From Balanoglossus misakiensis (taxonomy: Eukaryota > Hemichordata), in the NCBI GenBank assembly GCA_040954595.2, contig CM082577.2:13702001-13766000 (forward strand): DNA of 64,000 nt, read 5' to 3'. Positions 1 to 13,100 of this stretch are shown here, piece by piece; the stretch's first letter is position 1, and every line of letters begins with the position of its first letter. The position numbers were made by a program, and so were the translations under genes. The notes beneath the pieces were generated by a model. That model worked only from the letters and a program-made list of their open reading frames with translations, did not search any database and was not told the origin of the DNA.

Positions 1-296
1 CAGTTACTGTAATGATGTCACTTGTAGTGACAGCGATGATGGTACATGAACTCTTTCAGCTGGTAAGCTTTATGTCACAGTGGAAGAAATGGTTTTCTAA
101 CTGTTGCTCATATTTGAAACAGTTGTCATTCTTCCACCCTTGACAGAATATCTAAGGCTAATGATGATTTATTGTAAGCCAAACATTAACGGATCTCTTT
201 TCCGAGTGACAAAGTCACAGTTAGGACTTTCACAATCATTGCATTAGATTTGAACATTTAATGTGAAGGAGTGCACTGGTAGTGGGGCAGTTAACC
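1..296. other. Flank with no recognisable gene
   Basis: AT-rich sequence with no convincing open frame, splice signal or repeat structure that I can support. It precedes the repeat that begins near 297. Confidence 0.5.
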
Positions 297-655
297 AAAA
301 AATCGTGCACTTTGGGTTAAAAGCATGAAACTTGGTACACTTATGCATTGACCCATGACGGCCATTTTCTGATATGGATCCAACATGACAGCGCCCTCTA
401 GTTGCGAGAAACAGACATTCATACTTTAAAATCGTGCACTTCGGGTTAAAAGCATGAAATTTGGTACAATTATTCATTGACCCATGGCGGACATTTTCCA
501 ATATGGATCCCAAAATACGATTTTAAAGTATGAATGTCAGTTTCTGGCCACTAGATGGCACTGTCTTTTGGGATCCATATTGGAAAATGTCCGCCATGAG
601 TCAATGCTTAACTGTACCAAGTTTCATGCTTTTAACCCAAAGTGCACAATTAAGC
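297..655. repeat. Repeat of three ~130-bp units, third one inverted
   Basis: A unit containing TCGTGCACTTTGGGTTAAAA, a GAAACTTGGTAC block and a CATTTT..ATATGGATCC block occurs at about 297-400 and again at about 431-510 in the same orientation. It then occurs inverted at about 525-655, ending in TTTTAACCCAAAGTGCAC. The second and third units form a near-perfect hairpin around 510-530. Short open frames here are by-products of the repeat. It looks like a MITE or foldback repeat just upstream of the DED gene. Confidence 0.75.
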
Positions 656-873
656 CAAAATTTGGGATTTAGCTCCTGAACTATAGTGGGTATACTTGAA
701 TATTTAATAATGTACTTAGTCTGGAGAGACTTGTTTATTTGGGTCAATATGTCAGTCTGCGTGTAGTTCGAACTAATTGTATTAAAACTTAGTAGAAGTT
801 AATGTATCCTTCTGCTCAGGCGCCACTTTAAGGTAACTTTTGTTCTTTCGGAATCGAACTTTCGACTGGTGTT

Positions 874-896
874 CGCCAACATTTTAAATGTTGGCG
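874..896. promoter_or_regulatory. 23-bp palindrome upstream of the DED gene
   Basis: CGCCAACATTT-T-AAATGTTGGCG is a perfect palindrome around one central base, about 240 bp upstream of the proposed start codon. Its size and symmetry suit a dimeric DNA-binding protein, but no factor is assigned. A regulatory role is inference from symmetry and position only. Confidence 0.3.
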
Positions 897-1136
897 CAAT
901 TTACGCATGTTCCAACTGTAGTCTGTCATATTATATTGTGACTCAGACAAGCATCATCAAATATTATTATGGATTTAAAAATATTCCCTGCTTATATCTG
1001 TACCTTATTCCGTCCAGAAGAGCAAATTATAAGAACCATTTTCTTTTGACCTCGATTCTCTTGAATTTACCCAAAGGCATACCACATCAACCTACGAGAG
1101 ACGTTAAGCACAAAAGACTCTCAGAAGTCAGACCAA

Positions 1137-1140
1137 ATGG
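1137..1140 (+). CDS. Proposed start-codon exon (exon 1 coding part)
   Basis: ATG plus one G precede a strong donor (GTGAGT at 1141). The single base matches the phase of the acceptor at 1403. The frame upstream is closed by TGA at 1062-1064 and has no other ATG, so the rest of this exon would be 5'UTR. The alternative is that true coding starts in an unseen upstream exon. Confidence 0.4.
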
Positions 1141-4100
1141 GTGAGTAAAATGCAGTTTTGGATAACAACGTAGGTATGTTCATATTGACGAGAAAAAGAA
1201 TTAGTGTGAATACCATTAGTGATATACACCTTTGAGAAAAATATGGGATGTTATCAGACAGACATAAAACTAAATGCTCATGCACCTTTGCAGACGCAAC
1301 ATGCCAAGTTTTTATCCATCAAAGAGTTTTAATGGCACATACCGTATAATGTTCCACCTAATCCCAAATTCTCTAAAACTATTTTTTATTTTTATTTTGA
1401 AGATACAAAGCTACTGCTGTTCAAAGCTAACCGTGCACCAAGAGGCCTGTCATCAGCAGAAACATACTTGCAACAGATTTGTCATACGGAGAAGTGTACA
1501 GTACAGGAAGGGCAACACTGTGACATCATACAGTTAGTGGTGCAGTGGACAGGGAAGATTCAGACCATCCTATCATCCAGACCGGAAGTTCTGTCATTAC
1601 TTGGAATAACAGAATTCCTTATTATTAAACCAGGCTTTGGAAAAGTGACTAATCGAGGTAATTGTGATGGTATTCAATAGCACAACACATTTCAAAGTCC
1701 CGGAACATTCAGGGATGCTTGCAAGCGAGACCTCTTTGCCCATGCATTCATTTAGGTTGAGTTATGATATGGCACATCACTTTTGCTAGTGCAGTGAAGC
1801 GGCTGTTATCAGTTAAAGAATACATGTATGTACTATCATGAGTACTCGCCTATACCAGGAGAATTCAGAACTGTGCCTACGGGATGACCAGTACAATAGT
1901 GCATTATCTGTTATCTTGAGTAAATTTCCCAGAAAATTCAGAACTGGGAGTTGGTTGAAGGACAAAAAGCTTACTAATTTTTGTTTCAAATCTCTAGGCT
2001 GAACTGCTAATGATCCCATGACTTTACGAGTTATATTCAGGTTTATTTTGTAACATATCCAAACGTCCCAACATGATGGCATGTTCTTCAAAAGCTTCAC
2101 AATGACAAAGTGAAATATATATGACAAACCATCTTTGTTTACAGGCCTGGCAGAACAATTGCACAGCCATGGGTGTAAACTACGTCCCGTGTCATCAAAA
2201 AAGGAGACACTCAGTTTACTAGCTCAAAGCTTGATTCGCTGTGAATTAGGTTGTTCAAAGCGGTAAAGGTACCACACTCAGTATCTGCTAGATCTGCATG
2301 TAGCGAAGACAGTTCGGTGCGAGGTGTTGATCCTTGAGTTAAAACAAAAACAAGGCCTCGTAAACCAGCTTCAGGAAAAACTCTCGGAAGCGGAAATTAC
2401 AATCGGTGAATTGGAACATAAAACACATGCACAGTCTGTGGCAAACAAACAACTAGAAGAGAAGCTAAGTGACGCTGTGCTTGAAAAGAGCAATCTAGAG
2501 AGACAGCTCACTGATGCTAAACAGGAAGTAGCCACAGTAAAGGATCTGTACAAAGCAAAACAAAAAGAACTTGACAAAGCAGATTCACTATTAACAGGTC
2601 AGCTTGTTCTGCTAAGTGAAGTGTCAAGAAACGTTAAGGCCACACTCTTAGAAGACACTTTTGGTGAACAAGAAGAGGAAATTGTCAAAAAGACAGGTAA
2701 GGGACAACAGAGAAACCTATATTGGGAATTCTATTGATTCCATTCAGTAAAGCCCGCGATGACAAATGATGCCAGGGGCAAACCTGAATTGCATGGATGT
2801 TATAATAAGTGAAAAATCTCCAGCAATACTTTCTTTGGCATTTCCAAGCGCCATCTCTCTACTCCAAACAGATGCTTTATTAATGACCTGGTAGGAGGAA
2901 AGATTGACATTCTGGGGTAAAATGTCAGTGCACAAAACATCTTGGGGTGAGCACCAAATATGGCCGGTAATCTGATATCATATTTCCCAGAGAATAACAC
3001 TGGTGTACAACAGAAATATGACACCAGCCATCCAGAATATAATACTACTGTAAAATTGTTGTTTAAAGCACTGACTTGAAATATTATTAAACATCCTATG
3101 AACAACAAGTATACAAAGCATTGTTCTTTAGGCATTGTGGCGTTTGCTGCATTTTAATTTTACTGCTAGGTGAACATGACACGTTCCCATGAGACTCGAT
3201 GGGAAAAAGCGCCCTCACATCCGTGCAGGTTTTTTTTATTTTGCTACCGGGCAGGTGACCATATTTGGAAGACGCGTTCAATATCAGGATCTTCTTCTGT
3301 TTTTATTTCGCGAGATTCAAAAGTTGTCATTGCTACGTTCTGAATTCCATTTGTCTGGTGTCAGTGACTATTATAACACACCATGCAGCGAACCCTTGAT
3401 CGTGATTTGTCAATACGCCGTCATGTGACCTTATTCATTTCGAACTGTTCCTTAGGGCATCAGTTCGATCGGTTTCTGCCCGGTACTGTTGCCTGGATGT
3501 GGTGTGTGTCGTGTTTGGTGTGTTATAAAACACATGATAACTGACATATTCGGGCAACAGTGTATTTTGATGACCGGGGGCGCTGCTAGTCACAACTAAA
3601 ACAGTCTTGTTTTCCCGAGGGCACACACTATTTTGGTGTGACTGGCAGTCCCGAGGTGTATAGTGTTGCACTTGCAGTGTGTGATGTCCATGCCCGGCGT
3701 CCATGGTGTATGCCGCTAATACCGAATCATCCTCTCCCCTTATCACTGCATGTTGTAGAGCTTTATTTGGAAATATGATCATCTTAGTAATATGGATGAT
3801 TTGATCAGATTAATGTGTGACTGTCAGCGTCGGTCGTTGCGAGGAGAAAATAATATCTCGTTCGCGCTCGGCTGTGTGAGTTTGAGCGCGTCTATATCTC
3901 AGGTGCAATAGAATGTAAACAAATGACATCATGCGTATCATTCCGCAAGAGTTCGACGAATACGGCTCTATGCTACGTGATTGATCATTTCAAAACGATA
4001 GATGAATACATAATATTTACATTAAAAAATATTACAGAATGTGTTTTTTATTAATTTCTTGTATAATATCATTCAATAATGCATACCATAAAACCTTTAC

Positions 4101-7100
4101 GGCCCAGATGCGGTCAGTCGCTTCCGCCGTACCACCGAGGTGCTGCGAAACCCGTATCAGGGCCGTAAAAATTGTTAAGAAGGTGTAATTTGGAGACAGC
4201 GAGCGATTCAAACTTGAATATCTTGTGATAGAGAATAACATGAAAAGACCACTATTTGGGCTTGAAATGTTTCAGGCAAATGGTCTCTTATTTCAAGTGA
4301 ATGTCCATATGGGGAGCCTGTTCTCAGCTGTATTTAAAAAAAATACGTCTTACAGAAAAGTATATAAAGGGACAAAGTCTCTCTCTCGCAGGCCTTTTCC
4401 CATTAATTATGTTTGATACAAGACACTGTTCATGTCATTCAACATGTGGATATATAGTGAATCAACATTCAACAACACACAACGTCCATCCCGTTTATAG
4501 GATATGAGAGTAAAAATCCCGCCAAAATGAATAAATGGTAAACACCGAGTATTCATTTTGATGAGTTTTTCACTCTCGTGTCTACAAGTTGCATGGAAGT
4601 TGTGTGTGGTTGAACGTTGATTCACTATATATCCACATCCAGAATAATATAAACAGTGTCTTGTATTGAATATAATTAATGGAAAAGGGGCAGTGAGAGA
4701 GAGACTTTGTCCCTTGATATTAATTATATTTCTTTTCTAGTCAATTTTTTTTACATTTTGACAGTTTGTTTCTGAAGACTTTCAGCCTGACCTATGCGTG
4801 GCCTATGACATATGTCAGGGTGTTTTTTCATAGCCAATTCTAAATCATACTGGAGCACTGTAACTGATTTAACTGACTTCCAAAATAACTAATAACACAG
4901 CTACTTTCTGAATACTTCTTTTTCTCCAGATCAACAACATAAAGATCAGCGATCCCAGTCAAAGGAAAAAGGCAGTGGTGCTGAGTCGGATCAAAAAGTA
5001 TCAGCTGATGAAGAACCACAACCTATTGGCTGTACAGAGCACATTACTGAGAGGCAACGACTCGGGGGTGAAATGGAAGGTGAGAGTTGTATGGAAATCA
5101 ACACTTTTCACGAGAGGTTCGATATGAGTGACTTTTACACCTGTCATCAGACTAAATTGTGGAATATACTGCAATATTGAATGCTAAACTGATGTAGCTT
5201 GCTTGAAACCCTGGTTAAGGAGACTCCATACATTCCAAGAATATCACATATAAATAAATCAATACAATATTTTCAGCATTTAATTTAAGACTCAAAGGAA
5301 AGTAAACTTTTTCCACATTACATATAAAGACAAGTCTGACTAAACCTGTTTTGTGCTTTTTAGTTGACAACTCATTTACAACGATAGGGACACTGAACGT
5401 CTTTTCCGTATATTTAAAAAGTGTGAATGGCAACTTTGTTCTGTTTTTGATTTACAATTAGATCATGACCTATTTCTGTTAGCAAGAATAGTAGCATTGG
5501 GGTAAATTTCCCGTGAAAATTACAATAACATCAAATTGTATCGCTTCCTATATCTCTTACAGAGACCGATTCATATTGAAAAAATGCGTAACATTAACAT
5601 GGCGAGTTTTTAAAAGAGCAAACAATTAGACAATAAGTTTGTCGCATACTCAATAGCCTGGACACTTATTTCATGCAGTCTGATACAAACTGTGTTCCTA
5701 GGTCACTCAGGATTTCTTCGGGGACTCCCGTACGACTAAACATGTCAACCAAAGCCTCAGCTACCGTTTGGGTGTCGATGTTCTTTAAAGGCACGGCATC
5801 CGCATATCTCCTAGCATGGTCTATACTGGTGACCCTTCTCTGATGGAGGCGATATCTTCGCCATGATATCTACAGACACTCTTTTAAAAGGGATGTCATT
5901 CAGTGGAGCTTTCTCCAGGGGAACTTTAGTTACCTTTCCCTTACTGATGGTTCTTTGACAGACATCACAGGATCTGCAAAATCACGACACTTCTCCATCA
6001 ATCGCTGGCCAATAAAAACTGCTGAGAATCTTGTCAGTGGTTTTCTTAATCCCCATATGCCCTCCGGTTATCCAATCGTGCGCCAACTCCATCACTTGGT
6101 GTCGTAAAGAAGTAGGAAGCACAACTTGGAACATTGGGTTTCCATTGTTTACTTTCTAATGTTGATATACTCGATACAGGATGTTGTCTCGGACGTCAAA
6201 ATACACCGACCTCGACCCTCGAGACTATGGCTCAGTTTGTCCCCGTATTTTGTTCAATGATTCGTCCGCTTTTTGCAGCTTGATCAATTCATCCTGAGAC
6301 ACCTCTTTGTGGCCTTCTGTCCCAAAGGATTAGTCTTATTTGGTTTCTTTGCCTGTGCTCTAGTCGTTACAGCACAGCTTTCTTGCCATAATGGATATGG
6401 ATAATTTGGATGGCGTGCGCCATCAATATTACCAATCAGAAGGTCGTATGCTGCATCAGGTAAGCAAGTGGCCTCCACCTCTCCTTTGTAGTAAGGGGTA
6501 TCCACTTTGACCTTAGCCGTTGGTGCTTTTCGGAAGGTGTTATCAGCGAGTCTCATAACTACCATATTTCCTGTATACTGATCTCTCCTCACGAACCGAT
6601 CTTTGAAAATCACAACATTGCAACCAGTGTCTCGTAAAGTGTCATCTGCGAACTCACTTACTCGAACACTTTTCGAACACTTTTCATTACAACAGAGGCC
6701 CTCAAACACGGTACCGCTGACCCATTAGCCAGTTGGAGTTGACCATCGGATATACACTCTTCCACTTTACTGGTAGGACAAGAGATCTTACAATAGGAAG
6801 ACACTTGTTGCTCCACGTCTCTGGAAGTTGTCTCTGGAAGGAAAATATAATGCCTCAGCGGTGTACATTTACTTCCATGAGCTCATGTGGATGAGATCAT
6901 GTTTTGTTTATGAAGTTTCATAACCGGAAATGCAAAATTTTCATTGTTTCTTGCATTTTCCCACGGTGGCGACTATATTCGCTTGCGGCAAAGGTTTATT
7001 ATTTATCTGGTTAAAACTTGCATATGCACTCATATTTAGAGTTTATAATGCTTGTGTATAGTTCACTGCCTTCATCCACATGGACTAATGGTAGTACCGT

Positions 7101-10100
7101 TTGAAACAAAAATTATGATAATTATCCCAAAAGTTGCAGCTTATGTGCCTTTAATGGCTTTCAGTTTCCTACAGTCTCTTGTTTCGTGAGAGGTACGATC
7201 ACAAATTGCACATCGCATGGAGTTGCTTGACGCTGACTTTCTTGCGGGACAGGATGCATACAAATGTCCTACCTGGTCACAATTATAGCAATGAGATTTT
7301 TGCGATGTTTTTCCTTGTCCGTCTTTAATTTCCCTCTGGACTCTATGCTGAGGTGAAAATCGTTGCCTTCTGACAGGTGGTTTGTCTTTAGAGGGACAGT
7401 TCACCTCCAAGTGTAGCTTGGTATTATGTGCAGCAATATAGTGGTATGCATATTTGGCCAAGTCTTCCAAATTTTGTGGACCCTTTTCTTTCAAATGGGT
7501 TTCAAGGGCTGGTGACACAGAATTCAGAAACTGTTCTTTATGAACAACTCTCGAAGACCTTCAAACGTTTCTGGGGTGCTGGATTGATCCATCCATTTCT
7601 TCAGAACATTACGCAGCGTAAATAAATACTGCTCTAAATTCTCCCCTTCTTGTAGGGTCTCCCTGAATCTGCGCTGAAAACCCTCTTCTGACATTAAGTC
7701 ATACCTTTTATACAAGGCTCTTTTGAGACAGTAATGCCGCTGTGTCCGACAAACCACTGTATACTCTCAGTGCGTTACCCGTCAGTAGAGTGCTGAGGTA
7801 AGATGCCCATTTCTCTCTTGCCCAGCGGTTGTCTTCAGCAAATCTTTCAAAACTTCTTAGATATGCATCTATTTCGTCCTTCCCACCTAGAAATCGCGGC
7901 AAACTAGGAGCTTTTCCCTTTACTCTGCCAGTGATGACAGGTTCAGTGATGACAGTACCAGTTTTCCACTTGACTGCTGTACACAAATTTCATCCGTATA
8001 TAAACGGGCTTCTGCTGCTGACAATTCACTGTGTCATAGCACTGCGAATGTTCGTTATCTGGTGAAACAGCACCAATCTGGTGATATTCTTCCTCCAGTA
8101 AAACCGTACCAATCCTGGCAGGCTCGCCAATTGTCACAATACAAGCGTTGCGCTGTCGTCAGGAGTAGATTCGCAGACCGCCACAACGTAGTGACCTCCA
8201 GGTTCTTTTATATTGGTTGGTGTAACACTGAAGGAGACACACAGGATATCGCAATAGCAAGTCTTCACCATGAAAACACCAGTGAACTTTATTCACTCTG
8301 CTGATACAATCGCTCAACGCGACTCCAGAACAAATCCAGAACTGCGCACCGAACTCAAACTTCGCTCTAAATTTATAGTCAACTCGTTACTAAAAATAAG
8401 TATGACATCATATCTAAAAATAAAAATATGATGTAACTTTCTAAAATTAACCACTCTAGAAACTTCATGAATGTTCTAACAGGGTCTAATCAATTCCAAC
8501 TTGACATTCAAATGACCTTCTAGAATATTCCTAAAATTTCTAATACATTCCAATGTACAACATGTAAACTACATCACAAGTTACTACAAACTGTAAATAG
8601 AAATATATATAATAATGAAATAACAATGTCTTGTGACACAGTGCATATCAAATGAAAAACAGACTTGGAAGGCTCATATTGTAGTTGAAACCTAAGAAAT
8701 GTACAGTTTCAAGCTTGACTTATAATTGTTACACTATATACTGGTGCATTCATTTATTGTCAACATCACTCTCAGAAAAATAACTCCCCTAAAATATCTG
8801 CATTTCAGAGGATATCAACGACCAACGATTCCTTCTGTTCATTGCTGCTAATGAGGTAGGCATGACGATTGAAGTAAAATCATTTTATTTGAAATTACAT
8901 ACAATAGCCCTAGTCTATGGAACTTTGCTTTTGCTTGCAAATGCTTTTTAGGTTTATGACAGAATTTAGTTTACACTTTAACCTTCAAAAGTGAAGATTT
9001 CCAGACCTGTTTCTGATTTATAATGATTGCTTTTTTCCCCTTTATAAAGGAAAAATGTTCCTACAAATTACCATGTGGATTTTCACTCGAGGTCCCACCA
9101 GAATGTGTGGAAGAAGACACAGCATTGTTGGTCACATGTAACAAGAACGTCACCAAGGTCCCTCTTGCAGACTTTGAATGGTACGAGTCAGATGTCCTTG
9201 ATTTTGCGGCAGATCACATTAAACTGAAGAAACCCGTCTACCTGGTGAGGAAATGTCTAAATGTTCAGCCCTTTGAGAGAGAACAGATCATCCTGACAAG
9301 CAAAAATGGTAAAACATGGGAAGAGTTAAACACTGTTGAAGTAAGTACATCTGCACAGTGAAATTTTACTACACTTAGAAATGCCATTCTTTAAGTGATA
9401 TTATTTCAGTACACACATATGTATGGGTATTTATACGTCTCCATGTTTTATCAAGAAAAAGTGGTGAAAACTGGAATCTACCACACATTCTCCCATCCAA
9501 GATTGTAAACAGGTGAGATTTGCACGATGTTGGTCGGCCACCGTACATACCCTCCAGCACAATATAACAACCAAACAAGTATAAGTGTACTTCTTGCAGT
9601 TGTACATAAAAGTCCTTGCTAAAATTCATGAAAACTTTTTTTGTGAACATTGTATACAATTGTTGAACATACAAGCATACACATGAAGACATGACATTCT
9701 GTTTTCTATCCATTTCCACAAAGCATTTACATGAATATGTAATTACATTATCAGTTATTGCAGCCACTTCCCATTTGGCAAAATAAAATGCAGTTTCTCA
9801 ATAGACCAGTATGTTTCACTAGATTCTGACCATACACTAAGAAAAGTAAAAATGATATTAATTGTTAAATGTTCATTCATATTCAGGAAAACAATCATAT
9901 CAAAGTAGAAGTTCGCCATTTATCACATTTCATGGCAATTTCAAGACCGTACAAGGACATGTTTGATATCAGCAGAGAAGGTGGGAAATTTTCCACAAAT
10001 AAAGATGAACAGATTAGCATTGTAGTTCCAGAAGATGCCATAGAAGATGAGAAGTCTCTGATAATAGAGGTAAAGATCATCATCATCATCATCTACCCAT

Positions 10101-13100
10101 GCCTTTTATTACCCCATTAGAGATTAACATGACACAAAATTAAAGTGGAGCTGATCAGTGCCAGATTGCTTGTTTGATTTTGATACAATCTTTGACAGTC
10201 TGCATGCAGCCAACAGCAATGAAACCCTTAGGTTTGTCATTTTTTCACAGATACATGCAATTCAGCATATTATCAGTTAAAATGCACTTTCAGGTTTCAA
10301 GTCCAAAAAATCGCGTCAAGGACACGGTGGTCCCATTGAGTTATTACACAAGAAAAAGTCTACACCAGAGTACATGGCCATATACAGACAGACACACACA
10401 CACATAGCGAGAGATCAATGGGCAAGCACTGACTGACCCATAAGCTGCCAATGGCATTGTGCTGTACATACACTAAATAGAACAGCTGGCCTCTATAAAA
10501 CTTAGCCAGTTATGTAATAATTCAGGAATTTGCTTTGTTTATATGAAACACAGAGGGGAGTTCCTGCCTAATTAAAACAACTCAATAAAGTAAATACACA
10601 CCACTTTGCAAAGCAATCTGACCAGTAGTTCTTGAGTTACTGAGTTTTGCCCAAATTCACATTTTTCCAGCTAATTTGCATATTTTTTGGCAATGACAAC
10701 TTCATTTGAACAAACTCCCATCTACAGCCCAGCCTGCATCAGCACACCAAATATCAAGGTGATACACGCAGCGGTTTTCAAGTTTTTGATGTGGACGGAC
10801 ATACAGAGTGACATACATCCATCCATACATACATAAATCCATCCATCCATACATACAGACGCAACCCATCCCATAAGGTCCCATGGTACATACCAATGGG
10901 ACCAAAAAACGAGATTGGACTCCCAGCCAGATTACCAAAAGTGCAGTCAGCTGACTCAGGATCAGAGACTGATCCATTGCAAGATTTCAAAAAATGCAGG
11001 CGTGCGCCAGTGATGGACAATATGGAAATATTTTCTGAGTCTATGTAAAGATCACAGACTTGCAAATAAAAATGCAATTTATCAAAAAGGCTGGTGTCTG
11101 CAACTACATGTAGTACAGATGCATACCGGTGTATCTGCTACTTATTGATGATCATTGATGTTGCAGTTAGATCTACGTCTGTGTGCTAACTTTTACTGTT
11201 TGTATTGAAGGTCCATGACTGTAGCTATAACACAGTTGATAGTGTCTTCCCAACTGGTGGAGAATCTCTCGATGTGTCCTTTGCATCCATAGTGTACATC
11301 AATCGAGACCAGAGGGAAAGCATAAAGTTCAAGAAGCCTGTAAAACTAACCATCCCACTCCCACCAGACATTCCAGGTGTTTCCTCTGATGATACAGAAC
11401 TGTGCATACTAAAAGATGAAACTGGTAATTGTGAATGGAAAGATATTACCAAGGATTGTACTTTTACTTTACAACACGATTTTGTGGAATTATACAGTGA
11501 GACACTAAGTGGGTAAGTTGAAATCATTTTTTTTTCCAAGTATACATCATATCAACCTAGACTTGGAACATTATGACTGTGGTCACTCTAATTCCTTGGA
11601 CGCATCAGGCCTAATATAATATATAGTATCTGCAGGTGATGCTGAACACCTATTGCCTGGCCATGAGGGCCATAGCAGCCGTTTATTACACCCGAGGGGC
11701 CGTGAGTTACCAGAATCATATGCTATTTCCCGAGGCCGTAGGCCGAGGGAAATAGCATATGATTCTGGTAACTCACAGCCACGAGGGGGTAAAAACGGCT
11801 GCTATGGCCCGAATATAGGCCAGGCTATAGGTGTTTTATAATAAACCTCATGCTAACAGCTGGGAAAATCTTGCAATTTTCTCTTGAGGTTGGCAGACGA
11901 CATCTTTAGCGTGGCCATTGTGTCAGACGACGCGACGCTGATTGACGTTACCACGTTGGTCACGTGACCGGTTAATATTTTTTCTGCTATTTCCCTAGCG
12001 GTTCATAGTCGATTCTATTTTCCTATCACGTGACGGATTCTGGCGAATCACGGCACAGTATTAGCATGAGGTATATTATAATAAGGTATATGTACTGTAC
12101 CATATGTAAATGTATGTTAAATATTTTGCACCAGGGGGAGATCTTCCATTCCATATTTCACCATTTTCATCGCTTGAAAGTGTCTGGATTTTTTTTAGGT
12201 ATTCATTGGGAAGATACATCGAAGGCATCATGCCAGGAATTTCTGATATGCTTTCAACAATCACAAACTTCAAGAAGGCTGGAACCCAGATTGTAAAGAT
12301 ACTGCTTCTTCAGCACAAGGATAATGCAAGACGCTTAAGATGTGACCTGGTAGAGACCAAGGGACCATCCATATCAGATCCATTGCCAGAGAAGTATAAA
12401 CAATATGATTATGAAAAAAGAGCCGAGAGTCCTGATATTCAGATGAAAATTGGAGACGTTGTCAGAATTTCTGTACCCACAGAGGGGGCTTTTGTTCTAG
12501 AGTCTGTGCTGAACATGAGTCAACCATACTACCCTTATTCTGATAACCACTGGGATGTCACTGTTGCTGTGAAACCCGAGCATCTGGTTGGACATATGCT
12601 GTTCCAGAAAAATGATGAGCTGAAACCAGAAGTCGAGCTCCAATTCTCAGTGCCAAATGTAAGAACCTACCTTAACATGTAAATAATTTAAATGAAAATG
12701 GGTTGTCATTGTTGTATCGCAAAGAGATGACTGTCTTGTATGAAATGGTCAAATTACTGATGCTAGAAGTTTCCATTTAGGATTTGGGTTCAATGTATTA
12801 TTTAAGGTGTTATGCACCTCAAAATAAAAGGTCCTCAGATCATGTTGAAATTAATACTGATGATACTATGACTTCTAAACATTTAATCTATGGAATAAAA
12901 ATTGGGGGTCAACAATCTAGATTTTTGGAAAAACGCGCCCTCTATCTAGCACGTCTTTAAGCTTTTGCCAGTGTTCGTAGATCTTTGTAAAGCGGCTTCA
13001 TAAATAAGTATTTTTTTTGGGGGGGGGGTCGTATTTGTTTCACCATAATAGAATGTAAACTTACTGAATATTTTATTTATAGCAATTTTGAGAGTTTATC

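Larger units (their letters stand above)
5650..8638 (-). mobile_element. Antisense Ty3-like LTR retrotransposon remnant lacking reverse transcriptase
   Basis: Reading on the minus strand: LTR (8132-8638), primer-binding site, gag (7990-7141), aspartic protease (6709-6284), then integrase zinc-finger and core fragments (about 6300-5650). The usual order places reverse transcriptase and RNase H between protease and integrase; they are missing. The right-hand partner LTR is also missing, so the copy is truncated near 5650. It lies in intron 4 of the DED gene, antisense to it. Confidence 0.8.

Noticed and set aside
244-672. Two frames with a shared MGSILENVRH start on opposite strands
   Set aside because: Explained by the inverted repeat units; both strands give the same peptide.
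2371-2577. Ser-rich minus-strand frame
   Set aside because: Antisense shadow of the coiled-coil exon.
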